From NCBI RefSeq assembly GCF_023856365.1, contig NW_026042700.1, positions 1 through 64,000 on the forward strand: 64,000 nt of DNA. Direction: 5' to 3'. The stretch comes from Brienomyrus brachyistius (lineage: Eukaryota > Chordata > Actinopteri > Osteoglossiformes > Mormyridae). The notes beneath the pieces were generated by a model, which saw only the letters and a list, made by a program, of their open reading frames with translations, did no database searches and was not told where the DNA came from. The stretch's first letter is position 1. Each line of letters opens with the position of its first letter. Of the stretch, positions 47,796 through 60,005 are shown piece after piece. The position numbers were made by a program, and so were the translations under genes.

Positions 47796-48600
47796 CAATT
47801 CTCCAGCTTCCATTGCCCTGCAATGGACTGACGTGCTGTTGAAGGTCTACCTCACTTTACACTTTGCCCATGTCTTGTGTGTATACCCTGTCCGCTCCTA
47901 ACGTGTATTTAGTTTGTGTAAATCTATCACTGCATCTGCATTTCGCAGTTCAGCTTCTGACAACATTGTGTTTCCCATCTGTGTATTTGGGTTCGGTGCT
48001 TGTTGGGTGCCTGTCGTGGTCTTTCTATTTACAATTGTACGCGGGGCATGCTGGGATATGCGCCCCGCCGGTGTTACACTAGTATAAAAAAAGGAATCTG
48101 GTCGAGTTTGTTCATTGACCAAATTTTGTTTTTGCGAACCAAATTGTTTGTAGGCCAAAGCATTTGTGAACTGCAAGCACTACTGTACTAATGATAAATT
48201 GGTATGAAAAAATGGAGACAATTTCTGAGACACCAGAGCGATCCGTGTACTGTAATATTTATCTTATCAATAACACAGTAAAAATACACATTAGCGCCAA
48301 TTCATCTTCTTTATTCATCATGAATATTTTAATTCATTAATGCAGGAGTCTGTGATAAATCGCTATCAGCATTTGGTTTATAATGGCCAATTAATGATAA
48401 CTAAAAAGAAACAGAGAGACTGAAGACAGAACTTTCAACCATGATATGAGTGCTGTTGCTGCATAATTTGTCCACCAGGGGTCACAGCGCAACCCCCATC
48501 TCGGCAAGATGGATGACTTGAAATACGTTTCTATATCAAGTTGAATTATTTTTATTTCTATAGAACATTTAAAAACAATCTACATTGTGCCAAAGTGCTG
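47796..48600. other. Spacer with the extra 250-bp block (unit 3)
   Basis: Same as 28263-29070 in unit 2, with the 250-bp block at about 48047-48296. Several overlapping short frames exist on both strands; none has a recognisable domain. Confidence 0.5.
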
Positions 48601-48614
48601 TAGGTCAAAATAAT

Positions 48615-49728
48615 ATAAATATATAGTAAAAGTAGAGACATTGGCCAATGTTACACAATGTTACACAAAAAATAATCAGAATCAGACTGTGGTTTATTGC
48701 CAAGTAGGTTGACCCTACAAGGAATTCTGTTTGGTATAATGGTGCTCCATGGAAAAACAAGACTAAGCAACAACCAAGTTCAAAAAACAGTGCAAAAGTT
48801 ATACAATAATCTAGTAATAAATATAAAATCACTATAAATGTTAAATACATGATGTGCAAAGCAGAATAGTCAGATTAAATAGATAAATAAAATGTGTTCC
48901 TGTGTGTGCAGGGTCAGTACAGAGATGCATCTAATAAGAAGCGGTGTAAGGCTGAATTAACTCCGAGACGGACTGGGGACCTATGCCATGTATCGCCTTA
49001 GAAAGAAATAAGAAATCTTTAAACTGTATTCTCAGAAATTCTCAAAACTTAACAGGTAGCCAATGTAATGCAGCCAACACAGGGGAAATTTGGTGTCTAT
49101 TTTTTGTTGAGAGCCTGGTAGCACCGTTTTGAACAAGGTGTAGTCAGAATAAAGATGCTTCTGGTAAACCTGGGTACAGAGAACGGCAGTAACCCAATCA
49201 GGATAAAAGCAGGAGTAACTCTCCAGGTCTTTGGCTGAAAGGTGTGGTTTAAGCCAGGCTATTGAACTCAGCTGACAGAAACACCCCTTCACAACAGCAT
49301 TTATTTGTTTATCAAACTCAGTGATGAATCAAAGATGACACCAAGATTTTTAGTATGTGACTGGAAGTTTTCTGAATGAGGCCCTAATTGTTCTCTGAGA
49401 TCATGTACAGTGACCAAAACTCATTACCTCTGTCTTGTTTTCATTAATCTGGACGAAAGTCATTGCTGTCCTGTTCTTAATATCCTCCAGACAGTTAGAA
49501 AGGGCCACCAGAGAGCAGCAGTCACCAGGTTTTAATGGCAGATAGAGCTGCGTATCACCAGCATAGCAATGATATTTTACATAATAACGTTCACAAATAG
49601 AGCCCAAAGGAAGCATGTATAGAGGGAATATGAGAGGGCCTGTATCACAGGACTGGATATGTTTACAAATAAGGCCATAGTACTGAAGGGGTGTGGCCAT
49701 CCCACACAGTGACAAGCCCATTCATTCA
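48615..49728 (-). pseudogene. LINE reverse-transcriptase remnant with 3' tail (unit 3)
   Basis: Copy of 12440-13560. RT box frame 49401-49721, thumb fragment 49032-49292. The L1 element of unit 3 is inserted just upstream of it (at 49745/55424). Confidence 0.75.
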
Positions 49729-49989
49729 CCTCATCTAGGCCTTTTTTTTCCAACAATATCTTTATTAAAATTTTAAAAAATACAGAAATTACAGAAGTTT
49801 GAGTGCTTCCACATCGAAAGGAGCATCCAAGGCAACTAAATTATTGTATAACAATCAATCAACCTTCCTTGCAAATCAGACATTTAAAAGATGATAGAAA
49901 AATATTTAGGTGGAAGTACAAAATATGACCTGTAAATAATAACTTAATCAAATAAAAGAAAAACACAAAGCCCAAAAAAACCCCCAAAA

Positions 49990-50000
49990 AACATAAAAAA

Positions 50001-50035
<35 letters not shown>

Positions 50036-50037
50036 AA
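49990..50037. repeat. AAAT microsatellite in L1 3' UTR
   Basis: About ten AAAT repeats flanked by A and C runs, inside the 3' untranslated part of the unit 3 L1 (49746-50170). Confidence 0.9.
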
Positions 50038-50170
50038 AACCCCAACAACAAATAAGTTTCTCTATTTTCCAAGGGTTGCTCAACTCCACCTCAATTGTAC
50101 TGTTCTGTATTGTTCAAAATTACAAACTCAAATTTTTTTAGTTTAGGAAGCTGCAGAGGGCCGACATCAA

Positions 50171-53100
50171 TTACATCTCATCTGCCTCATTCACAATACT
50201 ACTAAGATCCACATTTTCCATATATTGCATAAAGGGACCCCAAATGTTTTGAAAAAGTGACAGTTTTCCCTTGACAATGTAAGTAATTTTCTCCATAGGT
50301 AAAGTTGTGGACAGTTCCTTTATCCAGTTAATGAGTTTTGGTTTACCGGTCTTCCTCCATGAGAGTGCTATGACTCTTTTTGCTAATAGTAGACATAAGT
50401 CCATGGCGGTAATTATCTTTCTAGACATAAGATGTCCATCAGGATATAAACCTAAAATAAATAGTTTAGGGTCAAGATCTAATTGTATACCCAATATAGT
50501 ATCCAGAGCTTGTTTGATCTCTTTCCAAAACAATTGTACTTTATTGCATTCCCAGATACAGTGGAAGAATGTCCCTTTCTCCTCTCCACACCTGAAACAC
50601 AAGTCTGGGCTATCACCATTATACTTATTAAGCTTTTCTGGAGTCACATATGTCCTCATTAGCCAATTATATTGCAGTACTTTAAGACGGGTACTGGTAG
50701 TTTGTGTTTGTGCTTCAGCACATGCCTCCTCCCAGTCTTCGGAGGATAAGTCCTCCTGTAAGTCTTCCCTCCAGGCATTAAGTTTCCCTAAAGAAGATTC
50801 AGGGGAACCCTCTACTAATATATTATATAGTTTGGAGATTATTCCCTTTCCAAAGCAATCTTTTTTCATTTCTGTTTCCAATGTGGATAACGGAGGGATT
50901 GACAAGCATTGATTTTGAGATAATCCAATAAAGTTTCTCATTTGTAGATATTTAAATCGATGTTTGCATGGAATATCATACTTGGCAATCAACTCCTCAA
51001 ATGACATCAAAGTCTCATCCTCTGATCCCATGAGGTCCCCTATTGTCTTTAAACCTTTGTCAGCCCACTTCCTAAAACCAGGGTCTGCTCTGCCTGGAGG
51101 GAAAAAATGATTACCCCATATTGGGCTGAAGCGTGCGAGAGAGGTGGATTCACCCAGATATTTCTTAACCTGATACCAGATTATAATCATATTTCTGACT
51201 ATAGGATTTTTTGTCTTTTTTTTCAACATTTTGACTTTTGCTGAATATAGGTATTGGGGAAGGGGAAGAGGTACCGAGCAGTTTTCAATATTCATCCAAG
51301 GCGGGAGGGATTTATCTGTAAAATAATACATCATAGTCCTCAATTGAGCTGCCCAATAGTACCAAAGTGGATTGGGACATTTGAGGCCTCCTCTTTCATA
51401 CGGTAAGTACAAGAGTGATAAACGCAGCCCCGGTCGTCTATTATTCCACAAAAAACGTACAAACATTTTTTTCAGGTGTGAGAATAAATTAGCAGGAGGT
51501 GACAATGGAATGTTCTGGAACAAGTACAGAAGTTTGGGCATTATGTTTAGTTTAAGAACATTAATTCTTGCTATAAGTGACAAGGGCAAGGGTTTCCATC
51601 TATCTACAGATGAGATGATGGAATTTATCATAGGGGTGTAGTTAGCTCCAACAATGTCTCTCAAACATGGCACTATCCTAATCCCGAGATAGGTAAAACA
51701 GTCTACCATTTTGAATTGGAAGGAATTTCCGGCACTTCTTCTCTCTTCTGAGCTAAGTATCATTAATGAAGATTTTTCTTTGTTCACTTTATATCCTGAT
51801 ATCCGTCCAAATGTGTGTAATAAATCCAACAAGGCTGGGATAGAATCTTTCAGTTTTTCCAAAAAAAGGATGACATCATCTGCAAATAAAGCAATTCTAT
51901 GTTCCTGTTGATTTACTGATAAACCAGTTATGTTTTTATGAGACCGCACCGCAATGGCAAACGGTTCAATTGCTAAAATAAACAATAAGGGGGACAAAGG
52001 GCACCCTTGCCTACATCCCCGTTTAATTTCAAATGGTTTAGATATAATTCCATTTGTCAGTATTTCAGCATATGGTTCATTATATAGAAGTCTAATCCAC
52101 CGACAGAAATTATCCCCACAGCCAAATCTTTTTAATATTTCAAATAAGTAGGGCCACTCAACTCTATCAAAGGCCTTTTTGGCATCCAGTGATAGTAAAG
52201 CATTGTCTGTTTTTCCTTCCTGATTATGAAGAATATCCAACACTCGTCTCACATTATGAAATCCCTGTCTACCTGCAATAAACCCATTCTGGTCACAGGG
52301 AATTAGATCAGGTAAGAATCTCTCCAGTCTTCGAGCCAAAATTTTACAAAGTATCTTTAAATCCACATTAAGAAGACTTATTGGTCTTAGGTTTCCACAT
52401 TTATTGCACGGTTTACCTGGTTTGGGTAGTAAAGTTATCAGAGCTCCTCTTAATGAAGCCGGAAGGATTCCCTTCTCAAATGAATCCGCGAACATGTCAA
52501 AAAGAGGGGACAGCAATTTAGTTTTAAATTTCCTATAAATTTCTGTCGGCAGCCCATCTGGGCCTGGGGTTTTACCTGTTTTCAAATGATCTATTGCTAT
52601 AGATATTTCCTCCTTTGTTATAGGTGTATTAAGGTCTGCACTTATTAGTTCTGAAATGCTAGGTATCTGAAGGGTATCTAAGAAGAGATTTTGCTCTTGT
52701 CCCATATGTGTTATGTCTGAGCTGTATAGTTTTTCATAAAAAAAAAACTTAAAAGTTTCATTAATTCCTAGAGGGTCAACAATGATCTGTCCACCACTGT
52801 TTACAACTGAAGTAATGTTTTTCTCATTTTGTAATTGTCGGAGGCGCCAGGCTAATAATTTCCCGGGCTTTTCCCCTTGGTCATAGAATGATTGTTTAAG
52901 ACGCAAAAGATGTGAGGCTGCTTTAGAAGCAGAAAGTTCGTTATACTGTGTTCTTAGTAATAAAAGCTTTTGATGGACTCTTGGACAAAAGGTTTGAAAG
53001 TATTCTCCCTCAAGCAGCTCAATCTCCGCCTCCAACTTTTTTGTTTTCTTATAAGTTTGGTTTGCTCTATAACTTGTAAAACTAATAATCTGACCTCTTA

Positions 53101-53939
53101 CGTAGGCCTTAAATGCTTCCCACCTTGTGCAGGGTGACGTTTAATCCGTATTAGTTTCAAAATAAATATTTATTTGATTGTCTATTTTTGTTTAAATCTC
53201 CATCTAGGGGGATCTCTTTTTAGTCTTAAACCTTCATATATTAATGAGTTTGGCGAATGGTCAGATATTAAAATGCTATCGTAGTGACAATCCTTTATTT
53301 TGTACCTCATATTGCCAGAAACTAAAAAAAAAAAAAAAAAAAAAGTGTATTTGAGTAGCAGGAGTATTTTAAGACCTTGGGGTTCATATCCCTCCAAATA
53401 TCCCTCAGATCAAGTTCTTTCATAAAATGTTGAATAGTTTGTCTACTTTTAGGATGCGAGAAATCAATACCTGAGCTCCTATCCAATTCTGGATTCAATG
53501 TACAATTAAAATCCCCTCCTATAATAAAGCTACCAGACAGAGATGATGCTGTCAAAAAAAGATTATGAAAAAACTTTGGGTCGTCAATGTTTGGAGCATA
53601 GATATTTATCAGGATTATTTTTTCCGTAATAAGTGTGCCCTGTAAAATAATATATCTCCCCGCCTTGTCTTTAATAACCCTTGTCACATGGAATGGTATA
53701 GATTTGTGGATCAAAATCATAACACCTCTTGCCTGAGAGGTGAAGGGTGCAGAATATATACTGCCCTGCCACCTCCTCCTAATCTTCGCCTCTTGACTAG
53801 ACAACAGGTGTGTTTCCTGAAGTAGCATGATATCAGAGTGCATAGATTTCACCCTAGTCATTACTTGTTTTACCTTCTCCAGTTTTTGTAGTCCTCTGCA
53901 GTTCCAAGAAGAAATTTTAATTCTTATTCCACCAGACAT
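50171..53939 (-). pseudogene. L1 ORF2 (endonuclease-reverse transcriptase), broken
   Basis: On the - strand it starts at MSGG (ATG 53939). It holds an APE-type endonuclease (SSWNCRGL, LLQETH, INIYAPN, GGDFNC), broken at 53323-53344 by a homopolymer of about 22 A on the + strand. After that the endonuclease ending SDHSP is in another frame, and the frame then stops at 53182 just after RWRF, where sequence appears deleted. The rest (53035-50171) is a long open stretch with a full RT: SLDAKKAFDRV (motif A), QGCPLSPLLF (motif B), FADD (motif C), and a C-terminal Cys-Cys-His-Cys motif (CFRCGEEKGTFFHCIWEC). It cannot make one continuous protein, so this copy is not autonomous. Confidence 0.92.
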
Positions 53940-54017
53940 AACACACAGCACTAAATGAGCTTCCCAACACATTTGAAATATTAAAGGATAGAGAAACAAA
54001 TAACATCTGAATGTCAA

Positions 54018-54373
54018 AAACTACACCCACAACAATAAGTATTGAACATACCCCTTTAACTTGAACTTTGGTACCCATTTCCCTCCCCCTATATATACTG
54101 GTACCTGTCTAACAGCTAAAGGTTGTTCCACCCAAAAGTGAGGATCAACCGACTATGCCTAAACACCTTTCCCCCCTACCCCACCCCGCTACATAAACAG
54201 AAAAACTCGTTATTGGATACATTAAGAAAATTAGGCTACTAATAGTAGCTGTAAGCCTCTGGACCGATAAACAAATATAACAAATTGGCCTTTCTCTTTC
54301 ACTCTTCTTTTAAAACTTAAAGCTCAGTAATTATTCCTTCATGCCAACACACAGCATGTCAATGATTACATTC
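54018..54373. other. L1 inter-ORF spacer
   Basis: Between ORF1 and the endonuclease start of the unit 3 L1. It holds no frame of note; includes poly-C and CCCCTAT stretches on the + strand. Confidence 0.7.
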
Positions 54374-55312
54374 TCAACCCAGTCCACGTTCTGACCTCAG
54401 AGCCTTCACAAAATTCTCCGCTTCACCTGGCTGGTTAAAGATGCGAGACTTTCCGTTGTATGTCACTATCAGTCGCGCGGGAGGAATCATGCCGTACCGG
54501 ATCCCCATGGAGCGAAGCTGTTGTCTCACGGCGTTAAACTCTTTCTGTTTTCTGTGTACACCAGTCGCCAGGTCCTCATAAAATCTCACCGGACGGTTCT
54601 TGAAAAGAATCTGTCCCTTTGCCCTGGCAGCTCTTATCACGGTCATTTTATCCTTGTAATTTAGGAACTTCATGATCATTGTCCTCGGTGCAGCGGTGTT
54701 TGACGTATTCTTCTGGCCGATCCGATGAGCTCTCTCCAGCGTCAGAGCGGTATGTAGCGGTGCCAAGTTCAGAGCCTCCGGCAGCCAGTTTTCCAAGAAG
54801 ACGCACGCGTCCTCTCCTTCCGCGCCCTCGCGCAGGTTAACAAGTCTCAAGTTAGAACGTCGCGATCTGGCCTCCAGATCCAGCACTTTGTCTTCGAGAT
54901 CTTTGTTGTTATTTTCAAGAGTCCGTGCCTTTGCTTCCAAGGTGGTGATACTATCTTCTGCTGCAGATATCCGGGCCTCCGCCTCACCGACCCGTTTAGC
55001 ACACTCATTAACATCCTTCCTCACAGTCTCTATTGCTGACAAAATACCGTCCAGTTTGGAGGAAAAATCCGATTTCAAGTTTGCAATAGCCGCCAGTACT
55101 GCGTCTAAGCTTTCGACCGTCTTTCCCCTCTCATTTGGCTTGTCAATTTTCTCCTCCATCACCTGACAGGTGTTGGTATTATTCTCGCTATCTTCACCAC
55201 TAACATTAGCTTCACAGCTAGCCTCGGAGCTCGACTTAGAAGTGAAGTTAGACAATTTCGACTGAGTCGGTCTACTAATGTTTTTACCAAGTTTCTTTTG
55301 CGAGAGAGGCAT
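54374..55312 (-). CDS. L1 ORF1 protein (RNA-binding chaperone), intact
   Basis: A 312-residue L1 ORF1p homologue, which in known L1 elements trimerises and coats the element RNA in the cytoplasm. The ATG at 55312 is chosen; a GTG codon lies just before it in frame. Residues about 1-65 are Ser/Asn-rich and probably disordered. Residues about 70-150 form a clear coiled coil with heptads (ISAAEDSITTLEAKARTLEN). The RRM follows (about 152-235: RRSNLRLVNL, ERAHRIG, TMIMKFLNYKDK) and then the C-terminal domain (about 240-305: RFYEDLA, RQQLRSMGIRYG). The pattern is the Transposase_22 family. It is fully open, the only large intact frame of the window. Confidence 0.92.
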   Translation of the reverse strand: MPLSQKKLGKNISRPTQSKLSNFTSKSSSEASCEANVSGEDSENNTNTCQVMEEKIDKPNERGKTVESLDAVLAAIANLKSDFSSKLDGILSAIETVRKDVNECAKRVGEAEARISAAEDSITTLEAKARTLENNNKDLEDKVLDLEARSRRSNLRLVNLREGAEGEDACVFLENWLPEALNLAPLHTALTLERAHRIGQKNTSNTAAPRTMIMKFLNYKDKMTVIRAARAKGQILFKNRPVRFYEDLATGVHRKQKEFNAVRQQLRSMGIRYGMIPPARLIVTYNGKSRIFNQPGEAENFVKALRSERGLG

Positions 55313-55717
55313 CACTACTGGTCTTGTTCAACGTCCAATAAACGAGTATTATTCAGGATTTTACAGAAACATAGCGGAGCAGAAGTGGGCACGTCTTCTC
55401 AGCAAGCCGCCATTACCGGAAACCCTCATCTAGGCCTTTTACTAGGGATTTAAGGTCCTGGTTTTCCTCTCAGACCCTAGAACACACTGCCAGGCTCAGA
55501 TTCCCGATCCCACATCCTGCTGAAGCCCTTCCCAAGATCAGACACTAGTTTTGTTTTCCTTGTTCTTATAGTAAAATGATGGTCTTTGACTTTTATATAT
55601 CATCACTGTTCTGTTAATTACACATGACCTAATCTAAGTATTACACAAACCAAGCATAATTACTTAGAGATGTCATAAGATGGAAAATCCTTATTCAGTT
55701 AATTATTTTCCCCACAG

Positions 55718-56930
55718 GTGCTGACAGTGTGTCTACAGTGAAATGGGCCTGTGTACAGAAAGGATGATCTGTAACAATCCCATGTTCCTATGGTGACAGA
55801 TATAAAACTCATGTGAAATACTGGTGCAGAGGGTATAATGTGAGGTCATGTACTCCCATAGTACACACTGACTCTCCACTGGAGGGTAAAGTGTGAGTCA
55901 GAGATGATCCTGACCAGCGAGTCTTCACTGTGACCATCAACAATCTGACAGCTGTAGGAATTATTAGCTCAGGTATATTTTAATATCTCCACCAATATGT
56001 TTTGAAATTAATTAACTTTTAATTAATTATTATTTGATGCTGATTAGTAACCAATTGTTATGCCGAATGGTCGGCTCCTCCAAACTCAAATGCGAATCCC
56101 AGTGAGTCTGTTAATGTGAGACTTAAATGGGATTCATTAATAACCCGTATCGCTTAATAACCTGGGTTAGTAGGCTCGTCCAGCGAGCTGGGTCACCAGA
56201 TAATGTAAACGATCGGTAGCGAAGCTCCCCTCGCGGCCAATGAGAGAGAGTCTCGCGATATTTCAGGCGAGTTTGAGGTTTCAGAGCGTAGTAGCCAGAT
56301 CGCAGAGGCAGGGACTATTGTGAGCACTCAATGACGGAGGCTGAAGTTGTGTAAAAAGACATACATTTATTCCTACAACTAACATAAGACAGACATTATA
56401 CCTAACAAACAATAAACATGAAATAACGGAAAAGACACAAACGATGTAATCATGAAAATGCAGTGACCAGATTTTAAATGATTAACCTAAAAAGGGAAAA
56501 ACTGTTCTGCAAAGCAAGCAGTTTGTAGGAATATAAACCTAAAGAAATATAGCAGGTGAATAGGACAGTTTAGGTTGTTAGAAAGGAAAGGAAGTTGGTT
56601 TACTTGGATGCAGGAAAGAGGGAGGTCTTTGCAGTTGGTTGCAGTGGCTGATGAGCTGATGGGTGATGGCTCTCAGGGAGGCGCGGTTTTTGCAGCGGTT
56701 GTTGGAGTGGAGTCCCGTACTGGTGCAGAGGGTATAATGTGAAGTCATGTACTCCCATAGTACACACTGACTCTCCACAGGAGGGTAAAGTGTGAGTCAG
56801 AGATGATCCTGACCAGCGAGTCTTCACTGTGACCATCAACAATCTGACAGCTGAGGATTCCGATCGGTACTGGTGTGGTGTGAAGTACAGTGGAGCCTCT
56901 CTGATCAGGTTAATCTGTCAGTCACTGATG
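55718..56930 (+). pseudogene. V-type Ig exon 1, split by a 763-bp insert (unit 3)
   Basis: The exon starts at 55718 and is interrupted after NLTA at 55954. Then 763 bp of other sequence follows, and from 56718 the exon resumes with 135 bp repeated (from YWCRGY to NLTA) and runs to the donor at 56930. The left copy has the SPLEG variant of unit 1, the right copy the SPQEG variant of unit 2. The ancestral TGA codons are also present, so it was already a pseudogene. Confidence 0.85.
55955..56717. mobile_element. 763-bp insert, possible LTR-containing fragment (unit 3)
   Basis: Unrelated to the Ig gene and absent elsewhere in the window. From the junction, 55953-56377 is bounded by TGTAGGAAT and ATTCCTACA, a 9-bp inverted pair with TG...CA ends, as LTRs have. 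The remaining 56378-56717 is of unknown origin. There is no short target duplication; instead 135 bp of the Ig exon flank it on both sides. No coding domain is recognised, so the assignment to a retroelement is weak. Confidence 0.4.
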
Positions 56931-57281
56931 GTAAGATGTCTGTACTGCGGACTGTAGCCAATGAGATGCACAGTATGTAACATGTCACTGAGTCAAAAAG
57001 GAAGGACCTTAACACAAACACTGATGGAAAAATGTTTTAATATTTTAAAAATCTGCATTTTAATTTAATTCAATATGATAAACGAGACTTGGAAGAAGTA
57101 ACAGTGTCAGCTAAATCGGGCGACTTCATGAGGTTAAATATGATAAGCAATATGTTAAAAAATGTCAGGGGTTGCCCAAACATTTACATACAGTATGTAT
57201 GTTGTAATGGGCTGATATTCATAAACATTTCATTGCTGTGGAAATCGTTGAGTGTTTTACCTGTGTGTTGAAGACCTCCAG

Positions 57282-57575
57282 GGTTGTCAGTGGACAAACA
57301 GGAGGTGACGGGTGTGGATGGAGACAGTGTCAGTGTTACTATGGAAACAACAAAAGACAAAGGATGTGGTGTAAGATTGGGGGCTCCTGTGCTTCAGAGA
57401 GATCAGTGAGTTTGCATGGGAGGCCTGTCCTGATCAGGGATGACACAGAAAATAAAACCTTCATTGTGACAATGAAGAGGAAGAGGAAGGACACTGGAGA
57501 GGAAGGACACTGGCTGGTATTGGTGGCTGGTTGTGGAATCCTGCAGATTCCAGTTCATATTACTGTTAAACATAA
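57282..57575 (+). pseudogene. V-type Ig exon 2 with internal duplication (unit 3)
   Basis: As unit 2, plus an added run repeating GAGGAAGGACACTGG (near 57478-57510), so the region before WYWC is duplicated and shifted. The exon is 294 nt instead of 279 in unit 1. Confidence 0.8.
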
Positions 57576-58167
57576 GTAATTGATTTAAATCTGCCTGTGA
57601 ATTATTTATGCTTGAATATAAATAGATACATACTAATCAACCCAGCAGTTTCACTCACGAAGGGGTTTGTGCTTCTTTGTGGGGATAATCCCCTATTTAT
57701 CAGCTGTTGTGAAACAGAGTTATTTATTGGGATTATTGTTTCAATGATAGTGGCACGGTGGTCCAGTAGGCGGTGCTGTTGCTTCACGCCTCCATGTTTA
57801 GGGGTTTGAATCTGGCTTCTGCTCTGTCTGTGTGGAGTCTGCATGTTCTCCACATGCTGTGTGGGTTTCCTCCAACAATCCAAAAACGCACAGTCAGGCT
57901 AATTGGTGTCTTTAATATTGAATGTGTGTCTTCTAGTTTATGATCAGTCTGTAATATGACAAAAATCACAGCATTTTCCACAGACATACAGCCAGTCACT
58001 TGTTATGTATACAAATCCAGACAAATCCATGTAGCTTGCAACATAATTCAGGCATTTTTTCATCTTTGTGAGGATGAATTGTTACTAATGGTGTGCAGAC
58101 TGACTAACATGTCTGTAGGTGGTTTTTCATTGCAGCGTAGACCAGTGTTACAGTTGTACTCTGTAAT

Positions 58168-58513
58168 ATCTGTTCCAGTGCTGCATCCATCCATTGTCTG
58201 AAACTGCTTGTCTAACTCAGGGTCCCTATGGGCGCAAGGCAGGGAACGTCCCATGACAGGGTGCCAACCCATTGCAGGACACGCTCACACTCCATTCCCT
58301 CGCACAAGCACACCTACCGGCAATTTGACAACTCCAATTAGCCTCAGCATGTTTTTGGACTGTGGGGGGAAATCAGAGTCCCTGGAGGAAACCCCACAAT
58401 GACACAGGGGGAGCATGCAAACTCCATACACACGGAATTCCAGCGAAGACTTGAGTACACGTGCCAGAGGAGTGAGGCGACAGTGCAAACCACTGCACCA
58501 CCATGCCACCCTG
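58168..58513 (-). repeat. Teleost interspersed repeat, complete end (unit 3)
   Basis: Same repeat but running through its usual end (ACCACTGCACCACCATGCCACC), which units 1 and 2 have lost. Confidence 0.75.
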
Positions 58514-58779
58514 ATACAATAGATACATTAAAATATGTTAATAAAATCATTTATCTCACCTGTTCACTATCAGTGCCCTGGGATGTGAACACTAATTCAT
58601 TGTTCTCCATCTAATCATTTTCTCTGTAGAATATCTTTCATAATTTATATTTCAGTTTCAAGAGTGACCTTTTCTTAGTCTTACTTACTTCAGTCAGAAT
58701 AGATTCACTGTTTTGCTCTTCAAGTTTAAATGTGATATGTGTGACTGACAGACACACTGGTGTATTATATGTCTCACAG

Positions 58780-58981
58780 GTGGGAGCAGGTTCTGGATGC
58801 TGTACTGAAAGCTGGGACTGGTGTGTTTTACCTGATTTGCACTATCATCACCATTCAGCTGCACTGGACCTCCTGTAGAAAGCTGGAACCAATCAGAGAG
58901 AAGCAGAGGGTCTCCCTGGATCAGAGGAAGCTGGCAGAGGAGATGACCTTCGTGGAGTAGAATGAGTCAGACGAGCTGTAA
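58780..58981 (+). pseudogene. Terminal membrane/tail exon with premature stop (unit 3)
   Basis: Copy of 16341-16542 in which CAG became TAG at 58958-58960, ending the tail at MTFVE, seven residues early. The rest, including the membrane segment, is unchanged. Confidence 0.6.
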
Positions 58982-59229
58982 AATAAACGGTTATGCTAAC
59001 TGCAGTGAGGCCTCTCTCACTCGGCCCTGCTCAGTCTGTACAGTCATAGCATGAGAGTCAGTTAAACACAGAGGGGATGATTATCTGCTGGCAACCTGTA
59101 CAACCACGTATTGGCCACTTATTCACAAGTGCTTTGCTGCCACCTGCTGGTTAATGTTTAATAATCGTTATCTTGTGAAGGTAAGACTGGTTTTTATTAA
59201 ATTGTCTCTTGATTCTGAAAAAATATGGT

Positions 59230-60005
59230 ACTATGCAAAAGTCTTGGGCCATCAAAGAAAACGTTTAATGCTATTTAATTGGGTTGTGTATATTTGCTCA
59301 GAACAAAAACACAATTATCATAAAAATATATGCAAATTAAAAGTGACACAATAAAAACTAACAAGAATTTCTTCTTTTCTCCATAAAGTTACTGATGCCT
59401 TGTTGGATCGCTAGATGAACCACGCTTTGGATCCTAAACCTCTCCTCAGGGGCACCCCAGCCATTCCATGTATTTGTTAAATTCTGCCACCAGCTCACTT
59501 AATTAATTAATTTAATTAAACAAATGTGTCATGCCCGGCTCGTCCGCTCCTCCTGTGTGCCACGCCCCCTGATTACCCACGTGTTTTCTCCCGATTGTAC
59601 CCAGCTGTATCTAGTTAATTTGCTCAGTCCTGTGTATTTCAGTCCGTGTCTTACCCGAGTCCTTTGTCCGTCATTGATGTCAGTTGATGTTCGTGCCCTC
59701 GTCCCTGAGATTAAACCCCTCGTTTGCCCTGATTCTCGGCTGTCTGCCTGCTTCTTACCCGCCTGCCCGCGATCGCTGCCGTCTCCCGTGACAAAATGTT
59801 AATGATGCATTGATTAGCCATAGGAGTTGTGTTATAAAAAGATATAGGTCTATTGGATGGTTGGTGCAAATGTTTTACTAACTTTAGAAGAGATTTTGAA
59901 ATGACTGGGCTGCCACACTTTCACGGACAAAATATTATAATTCTAGACCAAGATGAAGATCATTTGAACATCATTTTCTTCGACAGCCCAAGACTTTTGT
60001 ACAGT
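59230..60005. mobile_element. MITE-like element with nested solo LTR (unit 3)
   Basis: Same 776-bp nested structure as 16791-17566. Confidence 0.7.
59527..59793. mobile_element. Solo LTR, 267 bp (unit 3)
   Basis: Copy of 17088-17354, with AAATG on both sides. Confidence 0.85.

Larger units (their letters stand above)
49746..55423 (-). mobile_element. Near-full-length L1-clade LINE (unit 3 only)
   Basis: A 5678-bp L1-type retrotransposon on the - strand, flanked by a perfect 17-bp target duplication (CCTCATCTAGGCCTTTT at 49729-49745 and 55424-55440). The empty site is seen in unit 1 (13550-13566) and unit 2. Order on its own strand: a short 5' leader (55423-55313), ORF1, a spacer of about 430 bp, a damaged ORF2 with endonuclease and RT, a 3' UTR with an AAAT run, and a short A tail (T run at 49746-49749 on +). 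Insertion at TTTT|A on the + strand fits the cleavage preference of L1 endonuclease. Being private to unit 3 and nearly complete, it inserted after the triplication. Confidence 0.95.

Noticed and set aside
50307..50912. 201-codon + strand frame
   Set aside because: It is the antisense shadow of the L1 ORF2 C-terminal region.
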